Below, piece after piece: positions 37,701 through 49,721 of a stretch of 64,000 nucleotides of DNA (positions are counted from its first letter, which is position 1; each line of letters starts with the position of its first letter). Origin of the DNA: Botrytis cinerea B05.10 (Eukaryota; Ascomycota; Leotiomycetes; Helotiales; Sclerotiniaceae); assembly GCF_000143535.2 (NCBI RefSeq), contig NC_037317.1:620001-684000 (forward strand), read 5' to 3'. The notes under the pieces are model-generated. The model searched no databases. It saw nothing but the letters and a program-made list of their open reading frames with translations, and was not told the DNA's origin. The translations under genes were made by a program, and so were the position numbers.

Positions 37701-40700
37701 CAAGTAAACAGCTACTCTAGAAACGCAAAAGAAAGGAACAGGAAGAATTTCTCTGCAAGTCTCTGAATCAGACGATCCTGCGAAAGTGTATTTCCGGTTA
37801 ATTGAGGTTGAGGGGTTCATCAGGGTCCTCCTCCTGTCGGTTTCTCCTTAAATGTCCAAGATTCCAGAATCCTTCCGACCGATACGATTGATCCAATATC
37901 CGACGTCTTCCCAGAGAACATTCATTGTTCCTCTCTCTCCGTGATCAACGCGCCGCCATGAATGAATCAATAATCAATCCTGCCATGCACTTCCCCCGAT
38001 CCACCAATTCCACGAAAGAGAAACGTGGGGAAAGGCGGCACACCATTGCCATTCTTCCACATTTTCTCCCACTTACCAATTAATTCCATTGATGCATTCT
38101 TCATTTCTTCCTTTCCATCTGGATATCAGTGACATGTATTCTCCCTGCATTCGGCAATTTCGTCTCGTCGCCCTGCTGAACCGCTGAACCGCTGAGCCGC
38201 TGAGGTGTGAAGGGATCGGCAAGGACCTTGAGGTTCTGTCGTGTTTTGAGTTTTGGGGGTTGGGGGGTTGGGGGGTTGAAGAATCTTAGGGATCTTCCGC
38301 GGTACATAGATTTCATTTTCCCGACCGATCCCTTTTTGGGCTTTCTCTGCAATGGCAAATGCATCCACAGCCACCGCCACATCCACACCCACATCCGCAT
38401 TCGCACCCTTTTCCTCGCCAACCTCAAAGTGCCGACATGTGCTAATGTCGATGTAGGGAAGCGCGATTCAAGATATCGACAAAGTAAGGTTGCCGGAGAC
38501 TTTCTGTGACGTGCACTCAAGAGATTCCTCCAAAATGATATTAGCACTACGCTGCAACCTCTCAGACGACAGTCTTTAATTTTAATAGCTTTGAATCTAG
38601 AATTACTGTATGGTCATCATCTTCCTTTGGCTGTTCCGCACCATGCCACACCTCATTCTCATGTTCATTCTCATGTTCATTCTCGGTCGCTCTCCTCTTC
38701 GTCTTTTCCCTTGTCAGCGAAACAAAGACTCGGTTTATCCACTCTGTCCCATCCCGCCCGGTATCGTACCACTTATTGAATCATGCCAGGCGCCAGGGCA
38801 CATTCAAAACAGTGTCTGCTCTGCCCAACTTCCAAATCATGAAGTCATCTTCTTGGCGCTTTGGGGGACTTTCTTTCTTTTTCTTTCCTCCCTCCTCCCT
38901 CCTCGCTGCTTACTGCTTACTGCTCGCTGCTCACTAATCCGCCTTTCTTGAATCTCGATCACGATTGCTTCTCCACCAGCCAATTTTTACTCCATAGTGC
39001 ATCTCGATTTGTACGTCCGATGGCCCTTGGCATCCACATCATGAGGTAACATCTTCTCTCCAGCATCGCGCCTTGAATTGTCTAGAAGCCTCTTAGATCC
39101 GTCAGCTCAAGTCCTTCGTACACATGTCACATGGGGCTCGCCTACTCTTCCGCCTTAATTGCGGAGCCCAACTCCCTCTACGCTGTGCGCGCGAAGGACT
39201 CGTATAACAAAGCACCAACGCAACTCTGGTCTGGAACTCTTTTCGCCAGTCACCAGTGACAATTGAAGAAGGAAAAGAAAGGCATCAAGTTGTCCGCTTT
39301 GTTCGTCCCAGCACAGCTGTTCTTTCATTTCCATCCACTCTTACACATTCCACCCACAATCAGCATCATTGGATCGCTGTTCCCTTGTCCACGCTCCGAA
39401 AGACTCAGACTCACTCCCCGACATAAGGCTATTCCCAAGAAGCACCAACACCAACCCACTTAACCTTACTGCGACTCGATGATTCAATCATCTTTCGAAA
39501 AAATCCCTAAACTCCGAACTAAATCCTCTACCCGGCCCTTCCGCACTTTCCATCTCGTCGCTAAAAGGCCCTTTGTACCAAACCAAAATTCACAAGCAAG
39601 AAAATTCTTGACACTCTAACCCTCTAAACGCCTAGTACTCATCATCTAGCACCTGTCCAGAACCGCCTCGTCACATCCAATCGGCACACACTCCCGGGTG
39701 TTTATTGTAGATCTAGATAGAAAGCACCTGGTATCCATATCCTCCCGTCTTTGCCTCTAGGGCTTGAGGACTGGATGGAGGACGTCATTGGAAACCCGAA
39801 TTAAGGTTTGAGAACTTATGCACCATTAGAAATCAACATCCAGCGTGTCGTATCGTACGTGCACACGATGATAGATTGATCCATCAATACTTGCACACAA
39901 TCGCAGCATATATATTTCCGTGTCCTCTTCCTTTCTCTCATCATACCTTCTCGTCTGACCACCATCGATCTCATTATCGCCGTCTTCACCCAAACTCCCC
40001 TGGCACGCACAAACCGCAAAGCCGCAGAAATCCCAGCACCTACCCACCAGGTACCTAACAGCACATTCCCAGACCGGCTATCAACACAACCGGCATCCGT
40101 CTAGCCCAACTCCAACCCCTCACAGCTGTCTTTCGCTCTCGGAATCCACGGAAGTGTCACTTGTGTCCATTCTCCATTGCCAACCCATTTCAAAGCAGAC
40201 AGACAAACAAGCCAAACCACATCTATTAAAAAGCAAAGAAGAGAAAGAAACTTATTTCCTTACTTACTACTACCTACACACTCTCCCAATTTCTTCATCT
40301 ATTCATCCTCGCATTGCCACCATAAATCTGCAATAAATTACATAAATTACAAGAAATATAAATAAATTATCCAAAGCAATCGCTGTATTCTCTTATATCC
40401 GCTCTATCTCCTCATTACATATCTCACATCCAAGTATCGAATCAACTTGGAGGAAAAAGAAAGGAAAAAACAAAAACAAAAAAAGCGCCAGCCTGCGTGA
40501 AAACGGACTCTTGCATTTCTGATTTCGATTCTTCCCTTCGCAGAGGGGAAAGTGTGAGTCTGAGCATTGCATCGCTTTTCTTTGTTGTGTATCTGGAGAT
40601 ACATAGATAGGTATATATACTGAGCTACATACGTATATCCTTTACACATATATATACGACTACGACTACTACTCCTACCACCACCACCAAAGTAAATCTT

Positions 40701-40963
40701 CTTTGGCTAACGGCTTGGGATTGAGGTTCCTTCACATTTACATTGTTCTCTTCGAGATCGTTTCTGCAGTGCATTGGGAACGAAATCGATCTCGACATCA
40801 AATTCCGAATTGGGATTGAAATTGCAATTGAAACCGGATTGGGGATTTGGGGGATTGGGGAATTCGATTTTCTCGTCGACGGTATCGGCTGGGGATATCT
40901 TTATACTTTATTCTTATTTTTCTATTTCTGTTTTATTTGTTCATCGATTTATATATACCAGCA
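34704..40963. other. Gene-poor tract (6.3 kb)
   Basis: Left end: leader and promoter of the nucleotidyltransferase. The rest has only frames below 150 codons with no recognised motif and overlapping frames on both strands. It includes a 19-base G run (35308-35326), a GGGGGTT-type triple G run near 38257-38277, and CCTGTG/GCAGTGCAG short repeats around 36880-36930. From about 38580 the plus strand becomes C/T-rich, a typical long fungal promoter leading to the gene at 40964. Non-coding RNAs are possible but nothing in sequence proves one. Confidence 0.5.
35308..35326. repeat. G19 homopolymer
   Basis: Nineteen consecutive G on the plus strand, preceded by AGAGAAT. Confidence 0.9.
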
Positions 40964-42036
40964 ATGACACGATTACTATCAAGGTATGGATAATCTTTTC
41001 CTTTACCTTCCCTACTTCCCTGCTTTCCTCAACTCTAATGCATACTCCACCCCCCGCTCTAAATCTCTCCCATATCTAACACCCCTCAGGAGTTCTCTCA
41101 CCTCATCCCGCTCCACGACCCTCCTAATCGCTTTCCTCTCTCTAACATCCAACACCCTCTCTTCCATCTTCTTCCACCAACTTCCCGACGAGCCATTCCA
41201 CCTCGCCGTTAACTATGGATTGTATCTACATTTTGCAAATGTCATGAGTGTTTTTGGGGTCATTGGGGCTTTGAGGGTATGTATATTTCTTTCCACCTTT
41301 CTTCCTTATGCCTGGCCCGAATTTCCCTTTTTGAATTTCGAGAATCGATATCGAGATCTCTGGATATATTAAAGAATTATAAGAAAGAAAAATAAATTAA
41401 CAACCCTCTCAGAAACACTCCCTCTCCATCCTCTGTTTCTCAAACTATCTCCTCCTCGACACGCTCCTCAGCGCCATCCCCCGTCTCCTCCTCCTAACTC
41501 TCCTCTCCAATTCCTCTTCTATCCTTTGCACGCCCTCCTCAACCACCTCTCTTGATTTCGCCACCGTCACCCAACCTCCACCCCTGTCGCAAGATTCGCA
41601 AGAAATAAGTCTCGCTTCCTACAGCATCTCTACCAGTATCCCCGCATCGTCGCATATGGCTTCGTTTGCGGATTTTGTCGGCAACACCGGAGGGGATGAT
41701 GGATGGACCGAAAGTGGATGTAAGAGGATTATTACGTTGGGATATATAACGTTGATTGCGGGGGTGATGGTAGCCATGGGACTGCAGGTTTTGGGCGCGC
41801 TTTGTGTGAGAGATTACGCGAGGGTGTTGTTTGTGAATGAGGAGATGAGGAGTGATGGTGGAGAGTGGGAAAGGGAGATGGGGGATAGGGAAAGGGAAAG
41901 AGGGGACGTAGAGAGGGGGGAGAAGGTGAAGGTGGTGGAGAGGGAGGGGTTTAGACCACTCTTGGTATTGGAAAGGGAGAGGGGCGAAGACTTTAGGAGG
42001 ATGACGCCGATTGTGGAGGAGAGGGAATACTTTTAA
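40964..42036 (+). CDS. Predicted four-helix membrane protein, unknown function
   Basis: Join 40964-40983, 41090-41276, 41413-42036 (276 aa). The first coding exon is only 20 nt (MTRLLSR). Intron 1 (106 nt) has branch ATCTAACACC and acceptor CTCAG; intron 2 is 136 nt. Predicted membrane segments: about 17-36 (TTLLIAFLSLTSNTLSSIFF), 52-68 (FANVMSVFGVIGAL), 72-100 (LSILCFSNYLLLDTLLSAIP..LLLTLL) and 175-200 (IITLGYITLIAGVMVAMGLQ). A Ser/Thr-rich, Cys-containing loop lies between helices 3 and 4 (about 103-172), and the C-terminal tail is highly charged with Glu/Arg repeats. The LQVLGALCVRDYARVL end of helix 4 feels like a conserved fungal family of uncharacterised proteins, but I cannot name it. 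Composition and clean splicing support a real gene. Confidence 0.75.
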
Positions 42037-45000
42037 ATGATGAAAGTGATTGAGGAAGTAGTGGCGGCAGGAGACGATGAGACGAGAATCTCTATTTACA
42101 TACCCAAGGGGTACATCACCCGAGGATATGAATCATGCAGTCAAACGAGACAGGAAGACATGAACCCGAAATAGTGAAATTGTATTTTACGAAAGAAAGT
42201 AGAAGAAGCCTGCAGATGACGAACGACACACGAAGCGAGCTTTGGATTGCCATGATTGGGCCTGTATATATCATTGGAGGAAAACATATAGCATATAGCA
42301 CGCATGAAAACACGAAGTATGAATATGGGGAGGGGATAGGGCGCTCATTTAGATACCATTATATTACTACCGTTACCATTGGGGAAGAAAGAAAGAAAGA
42401 AGAATAAGCGTAATAATGAATTAAGAATATGTACATGTATACATGGAAATTTTGTTTGCTACATGATATAAGTGAAGTTGTTGGATGGATAAAGAGTTCG
42501 TGTGTTTGGTTGAGTAATGAAATGAAATGAATTCAGTGTTTTTGTTGGAGGTTGGGACTTTGATGGGTAAATGTGTGTAAAAAATCGAATCATATCATGA
42601 TGAGAGATGGAGATGGAGATGGGTACGTGCGTGCTCTTCCGCCTCCCCCCCTCCCCCCAAAACAAAACAAAACTGCCGGTCGTTTAGAACGGATGTAACT
42701 TAAGTATCTACCTGATTAATGAATGGTATTGATGGTTAATGTGATGAATGATATATACCTCTGTATCCTTGCTGGGCAATTGCTTGTTAGACTTTGATTT
42801 ATCTCATCGATTTTTTTGAGGGGGGATGGTGTGGTGATGGTGGGGTGATGAGTGGAAAATCAATAGAAGATGGAATGAAGATAAAAGGAAAGGAAAGTAA
42901 GATGAAATGAATGATTCATATATACCTATTCTCTCGCTTCCTGCATGCACAGAGCAATCGATTATTGGGATAGATGGTGAAGTTTGTGAGTGGGTTTGAG
43001 TAGGAGATTTGAAATATATAATGCGTGAATGAGTAGATGAGATATATAGTGAATGAATGGAGGTTGAAAAGAACAGAGGGAGAAAGAAGTGTAAAGAGAG
43101 GGGAAGGATAGAAAAAATATGATAGATGACGAAGACGACAGCTATGATGAACCAATCTTACTTTCCTACCTAAATCCTCAACTCAACTTCTTTACACGCT
43201 CTAGGCTTGAACATCTTGTCTGGCTTGGGGCTGCGGCGTTGGATATTACGCGTTGCGCGTGTGTTTCAACTCCCCGAGTTGCTACTGCGTATAGTTTACT
43301 TCTTGTAGAACTTGGAAATTGGGGAATGGGGTTTCTTGGATATGGTCGTGTAGTATCGTAGTTTCGATGTGTTTTGGCTTGGGGTTGGGGCGTGCAAGCT
43401 CCAGAGAAGCCAGAATGATAGGTGAGACGAGCGAGAGTCGTGGATGCATGGGGCATAGTGACCAACGTAACTCCGTGAGGAAGAAAGGATATGATTCTCG
43501 ATATCGTGTTTGAGCAGAATCCAAGCAACTCGGGAACCTCATATCGACGTCAGAGCAAGGTATTGGGACATCGTGATGAGGGATTCGCCGCTCGCAAACC
43601 CCACTGGATGGTTAAATTGATGGTGGGGTAATAGATAGTCCGATAAGTGAAGATTTTGTGTTTCCTCGTGATGATAAGAAGTGGTGAACTGATGAACTGG
43701 TGGGAGACGAATGTGGATAATATCCATCGTTGTCAAGAATTCAAGTATATGCCTCACTGGTAGGCACTGCGGAATCGATCCCGAACCTTCAATATTCATT
43801 TCAGACAAGAAATGATGCAAACTGATCATTTGAGAGGCACGTCGCCATCTTGACTCTACTTGCTTTTGTATATGAAGCTCTCGCATCTGATACGCGAGGA
43901 AGAATTGTTTCTTCTCTTCTGAAAGCATACTGCGTGTAAAAAGGCTGCATGGGACGCATGGTCACTCATCACCGATGGTGCACGATATCGGGCATTCGAA
44001 AGCTCCAGTATTTGTAGCCCATTCCAGTCCGAACTGACGGTTAGAAATAGCCTTTTATATGAACGACAAAAGTGTGACTACGATTTCCTGTGGGAAGAGC
44101 CGTGTGAATGAGGGGGATGTTGCATCAAAGTTTCCCTACATAGTACAACAAACCACACCAACCCGTTTCGACCAATGGTGGGGTGAATTTGGCGACGGTA
44201 TTACAATCTGCAGATGCGTGGCGTGCACTGCATCAAGTAACCGGTATTGGCTGGGGTGTGATTTGAAGGCCCAGGTGTGGGATGCATATCTTCTGCAGTT
44301 TCGTTGGGCCACCTTACAGATTTTGTTGTTTGTTCCCCCTTCTGTGCTTCGGTTTCCGGCGGGAGTTTCCAATGCTAGTGGGGATTGCCAGGTGATGCTT
44401 TTGTTAGAAGCAGCATCTATCCGGTCTGCTGACATGGGAAATGTTTTACTATAGAATGGTTGGATTCCAGTACTGTACTCAAAGCTTGGCCACATTCAAT
44501 AGGAGAACTGTTTCTCAAGAACAAGTTTTGCAACCACGGTAGTATGAAGTTTCTTGCATCTCTCCTCTTGTCTGTGCTTTGCTATGTCTCTCCATTTCGG
44601 CTCGGCTGTTGAACTTTGACGATGCATGTAAGAAAAGTGCTCGGAGTTGTGCGAATAATAAAGCAGCAAGACAGATAGGTGCGAGGATCCTGGTAAAAGG
44701 AGTGCCATATACAAAGTAGTGCGTGTGGTGCGTGGGTGCGGTGCGATAAGGAACAAGATATTTTTATTCTTTTTGGATATTCTATTGAAGGATGAGTGGT
44801 TCCCTGCAAATATTTGTTATATCAAGCAAGTCCTTCTCACTAAAGGATTTTCACCTCATCCGTCAATACCGGTGCGCGAAGACTCTGTCTCGCCATGGAA
44901 TCGCATTCCAACCATTTTGAATAGGGGTAAAATGATGTATGAGATCTTCACGTCTCTTTCTCTCTTATGAATCAATCCCACGAGAAATCTCGGGACGAGA

Positions 45001-47961
45001 CAACTTCATCCAGATAGCCCGAGACTTATTCAAAGGTTGTCTGTCGTCTGTGGCTTGATCATTGACATCTAGAAAATAAATTATACAAGGATTATCCGCA
45101 TATCGCGCTCAGCGAAATTGTGTTCCCCCTGTTTGTTGCACGTCCATGGGAATTGGTGGTGGAGCGATTGAGTGATTCGATGGGTACATTCGTTAGATGC
45201 TTGATGAAGCATAGAAGGCAAGAGAACAACACCTCCTTCTGCGAATATGGCTTGCCAGTTAAAATCCAGAGGGTTCAGAGTGATACCTTGGGACTGTGTG
45301 AAATCAGAGACATAACGTGCACACTTTGGCGGGTTATCGTACGGTCTAGGGCTCTAGGTGTGTTCCATTACGGAAAGTTGTTCGATAGATGAGTGGAAAC
45401 TCCCAGAGACCCAGAGAACAGTGGAGAGGCCACCAGATGGATGTGGGGTGTAGCGAAAGAAGCTATCGCTAAATATCGAATTTGATACACTTTGGAGCGT
45501 TGGATAGTCTGTTCTGTCCGTGTAGATTTGTGGAGGTCATTTTATAAAAGATTAGGGCCGAGTAGTAAAGATGGAAGAGGGAGGTGTGTTAGCATCAATC
45601 AGCCAATCTTGAAGCTCCGAGGACGGATTCATCACTTTGGGGGATAAATGGGATGAATGTCTGGGAACTTGGGAAGAGAAGGAACAACATCTAGAACCTG
45701 CGACCAAGACTGAACGATGAGGCTGAACAGAGACTATATCTCATGATGAACCAAGTGATACACTGTCACCACCGTCAATCTTGAATAAATGAAAATCAGC
45801 CTTACACACGGAAATGGATGAGCAAGGCAGGTCATAATGCTCCTTATCAACGGGTTTTCCTGCACAAACCCATCTTCATGTAGAGAGAGACGAGGGGTCA
45901 AAATTTGGTACAACCACCCCCTCTTGTCTTGATCCGATTCGTTTGATGAGCACGATGGCCAAAATAAAATCAAAGTTCCTGTCATCCCGAGTGGTGATGC
46001 AACTCTCCTATATCCATACCAAGCTCCATAACCGCGTACTGATATCAACGCTTGATAGGTGTCAAGAACACGATCGGGGAAATGAGTTGGAAATGAAGGA
46101 TGAAAAAGGAAAGTAGATATGATACTTTCTGCTGAACTAATATAGTTCTTATGTTACGGAGAATACTTAGGGAGTGGTTTGGTGCCTTTCATATATCTGT
46201 AAAACTAGTACCACAAATAGTTAGAGAGGAAGCACTGACACAACGATAATACTTAGGAAGAAAATGCATGGGGGGACTGGGTCTACAGGAAGAGGGACAG
46301 CAAGAGAACCGTGACTGTACGATCCAAGTATTTGACGAATGTGTGGAAAGCGACATCAGCAGGCAGTGGTACACACCCTCCACAAGGCAGTTGTGCCGCG
46401 AGCAAAGAAAGATGGCCAGGAAGGGAGAAGATGCATGTGTATGTGTATGTATATATAGAGCAGCTTTATGTCGACAGAAAGGGTTGCGATAGAAACGGAA
46501 CACAGTGCTCCAATCAATGACTGTCCATGAAGAAAAGACGACGAGGTACCGGGTAGGTCTGAGTGTGAATCTCTGCATCGGACCGGTGAACTTCTACGAT
46601 GGATTGATTGGTAACGAGCAATCATTGCGCATTCACCTCCCTCTCTCCCTCTCTCCTCTCCTTCCCCTCTCCTCTTCCCTGGTCAGCAGAATACGCATCC
46701 ACTCCTCATACACACACACTACTGCACCACCACCCGAAGTAATCAAATTATCGCCAGTTTTCCACCACTCCCAACTCACGGATCTGCCAAAAAGAGATTT
46801 CGCTAGTCGCAAGAGTTGGATCATCCTCGATTCCCTCATACCGGCTCTTCCCACCGAAAAGGGCAACCATTCGCCATTTTGGGTTGAACCGCCCGCCCAT
46901 CAAGTGACCACGGGAATTCTTATTAGATGATTAGAAAGGCAGAGCGAGATTGTTGACCTGTCCATGGACCAGCTGGGGGCAAGGGAGCGCGAAGGGGAAG
47001 AGGATGTGAAGCTATAAACTCGAGTGGTAAACTTGTAATAAATCCCTTCTTGGCTATATTTCCTATTTCCCTCCACCCAGCCAGTTCGATTCAGTTACGA
47101 TATCGTATTCTCTTGTACCCTAGATTACGATTCCAAATTTCATTACTTGACTACCCAGGTACTTATTACTACTAACCGTTAAACATACCTCCTACCTTAG
47201 TATCATCTATCGTACATCCACCAAGAAAAAAAAAAGATTAATCTCTTTCCATCCTTTTTTTCCTTCCCTCCCTCATTATCATCACTTGCCTAACAACACG
47301 ATTTTGCACCTCTTTTCGACCTCTTTCCGACTGCTCAAGAACGCCTTGCCCCCCGACACCAACGAAAGAAATAACGATATTCATTAGCACAAGTGATCCA
47401 GCGATATTGCGTACACGTATACACATATATATATATAAATATTGGCCGGTCGGAGTAGTTTTGGTTGTTCCTTTCTCCTGCTCGAATCCGAAGACTTGTT
47501 GCTTGATTCCACCAGGTGTTCAGTCTCAGCCATTGTTGTTGTGCTTGCCGGGTTTTCATTTTTTGGTGAGTTGAACTTTTTTTCCCTCATGAAAAAAAAA
47601 AAAAATCCAGTAGTGAGACACAAATTTTCTCTTGCTTCGCCTTTTCTTTCCCCTCCTTCAAAACATCCACACGCCGCTTTCGCTGCTATTACAATATCAA
47701 TTTTCAATCCTCGGCTACATACTTCAAAGCGTTTTTTTCTCCTTGTGTGCGCTCCAATCTTCGAGGGATTTTGCCTCCAAGCATCATATCGGGAGGTTAT
47801 TGACTTTACTTCAGTCGATCATTACTAATAGCACGAGATCATTATACAGAATTCCATACTCACGACAATCTCAGTCGTATACGTTCCTTTCAATCAGATC
47901 GAGCACCCTGCTGGCCTTCAGTTCTTCCGAAGCATCTATTCGAATTGACGATATACCAAAA
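42037..47961. other. Gene-poor tract (5.9 kb)
   Basis: No supported gene. Frames such as 43539-43928 (minus), 44059-44454 (plus) and 46505-46930 (plus) have no domain and are mirrored on the other strand. From about 46630 to 47960 the plus strand becomes C/T-rich with repeated GATTACGA/TACCTAGGTA-like tracts, consistent with the promoter and 5' leader of the following gene. Confidence 0.5.
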
Positions 47962-49721
47962 ATGTCTTATTACGATAATCAGCAATGGTCTGCCTCCGGG
48001 CAACCTTCTTGGGAGCAACAAACCCCACCTGCTCGTTCTGGTATGTTTGGGAACTCTTGATGTTATCGCCAGAGTGTCGATTAACAGGTCTCACAGGCGC
48101 CAGCTCAGTAGTTCCGCGCGAGGACTCCACTGCTTTCAGCACACAAATCGAGGGTACGTTTAATGAAATACACTGGTCGTTGCAATTGGTCTATTCGCCT
48201 GTGTGTCTTGCGCAGGACAAGATTTTGGTGTTTGAGTCATGATGGGAATGATCTATATCCACACACACGGCCCCGATGATGAATGTGCTGGGAATTTCAT
48301 GATCCAGAAGCTGATGAGTTTAAAAAAATATAGAGGTCGACCGTGCCATTGACAATCTGGTCAAGAGTGGAAAAATGTTCAACCTACCAGCTGGCGGTCG
48401 TCGTGATTCCATGCCAATGGTTGGTCCTTCGAGAACCTTCCCGGAACAATTCGGTATGCTTTATCTTCAGAGAGGACAACTTGAAACTCTTCAGCCCTAA
48501 CCATTGATTCTAGATCCTCGAATGACTGCTGGTCCTCCACGACACCATTCGGTTAGCGATTTCGGTGATGCTCGGTCTTTCTCGGGATCCAATCTTCAGA
48601 ATTTCTATGCCAACCAGCGACACCAACCATCGAGATGCGCAAATGAAGCCGAACAAGTGATGCAGGCGAAGAGGAGAATGGCGGCTCAGCGTGAGAGAGA
48701 ATTGCGCAACTATCATCAAGAGCAGCAATATAATCGAAGTAGGCCACCCTCTTCCAATGTATAAAAGTCCTATTTGTCAAATACCCTGTACCCAGCGGCT
48801 CTTACCCAGTGGTTCGTTTTTATCAGTCAAAATTTTGTACATGACTTTTTTCATGATTCTTTTCATCTCGCCCACAACTGTCCAGTGTGAAATTGAAAGA
48901 AAAACTGTCTTTGTTATTCATCTCTGAGGTCTATTATGCACATTTACTGACTGGAATAAGGCGTTACAGCTGAGATCTTGGGAGGCAAACCAGACCGTAT
49001 CGCAAGCCCAGGTAGCGGTATGAGCGAGGAAGAACGTCGTGAGTTGATTGCCCGTCAGCGAAGTGCTCTCTATGGAGAGGGACCAGCCTTCAATGCCGAA
49101 AATGGCAGCTTCGATGAAAATGGAACCCCACGCCCAACAAATCAGGGGTCCACCTCGCAAAACCTTAATGCTGCACCAGGTGCGATCAGAGGACACTCGC
49201 CTCTTGCCTTTGAGCACTTCAATTCTCAAGCTAGCCAGGCGGAAAACTCGAATCAGCAAAATGCTACCGAGTCCCAATCCGCTGCAGCAGCACAGGCTCC
49301 AGGTCAACAACGATCTCGCGCTAACAGCACATCCTCCCCATCATCCAATCCTACCAGCTTTAGCTTATTCGAATCTGCTGCTCAACAGTCTAGTCGAACT
49401 TCGACTTCCTCCCCCGGTGGGTCCCCACCACGCCAAGGAGGAAAGGCTCCCGCTAGCGGCGTGGCTCCAATTGGCACTAGACCCAGTGGTCAAGCTGCTA
49501 ACCCAGCTTTAAATAAGCGATCCACTACCCCTTTGCCATCTCCACTAAGCTATGGCTTTGCTGCCAATGATTCAACTACTGAATCTAAGGATGCAAGAAC
49601 GACTTCCGCTTCGTCAAACCCCAACCCACAAGGACAGACTGAAAGTGGACTAGGCTGGGGATCCAAGAGCGGTGTTTGGGGCAACAAGAATCTTGGTGTA
49701 CAGGCTTCGGTATGGGGATAA
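47962..49721 (+). CDS. Conserved-looking fungal protein of unknown function, five exons
   Basis: Join 47962-48040, 48097-48153, 48334-48453, 48514-48738, 48961-49721 (413 aa). Introns are 56, 180, 60 and 222 nt. Frame is kept across all junctions (RSG-ASSVV, QIE-EVDRAIDNLVKSG, EQF-DPRMTAG, YNR-SVTAEILGG). The protein starts MSYYDNQQWSASGQPSWEQQ. It has a short ordered helix EVDRAIDNLVKSGKMFNLPA, the block GRRDSMPM, a basic helical segment EAEQVMQAKRRMAAQREREL and the segment MSEEERRELIARQRSALYG. A Ser/Asn/Gln-rich tail ends in a Trp-containing C terminus (LGWGSKSGVWG..LGVQASVWG). I recall similar proteins across Pezizomycotina but no function. No signal peptide or membrane segment. Segments of conserved helices in disordered sequence suggest an RNA- or protein-interaction scaffold (inference). 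Confidence 0.85.

Noticed and set aside
44059..44454. 131-codon plus-strand frame
   Set aside because: Mirrored by a similar-length minus-strand frame, no motif, no splice-linked neighbours.
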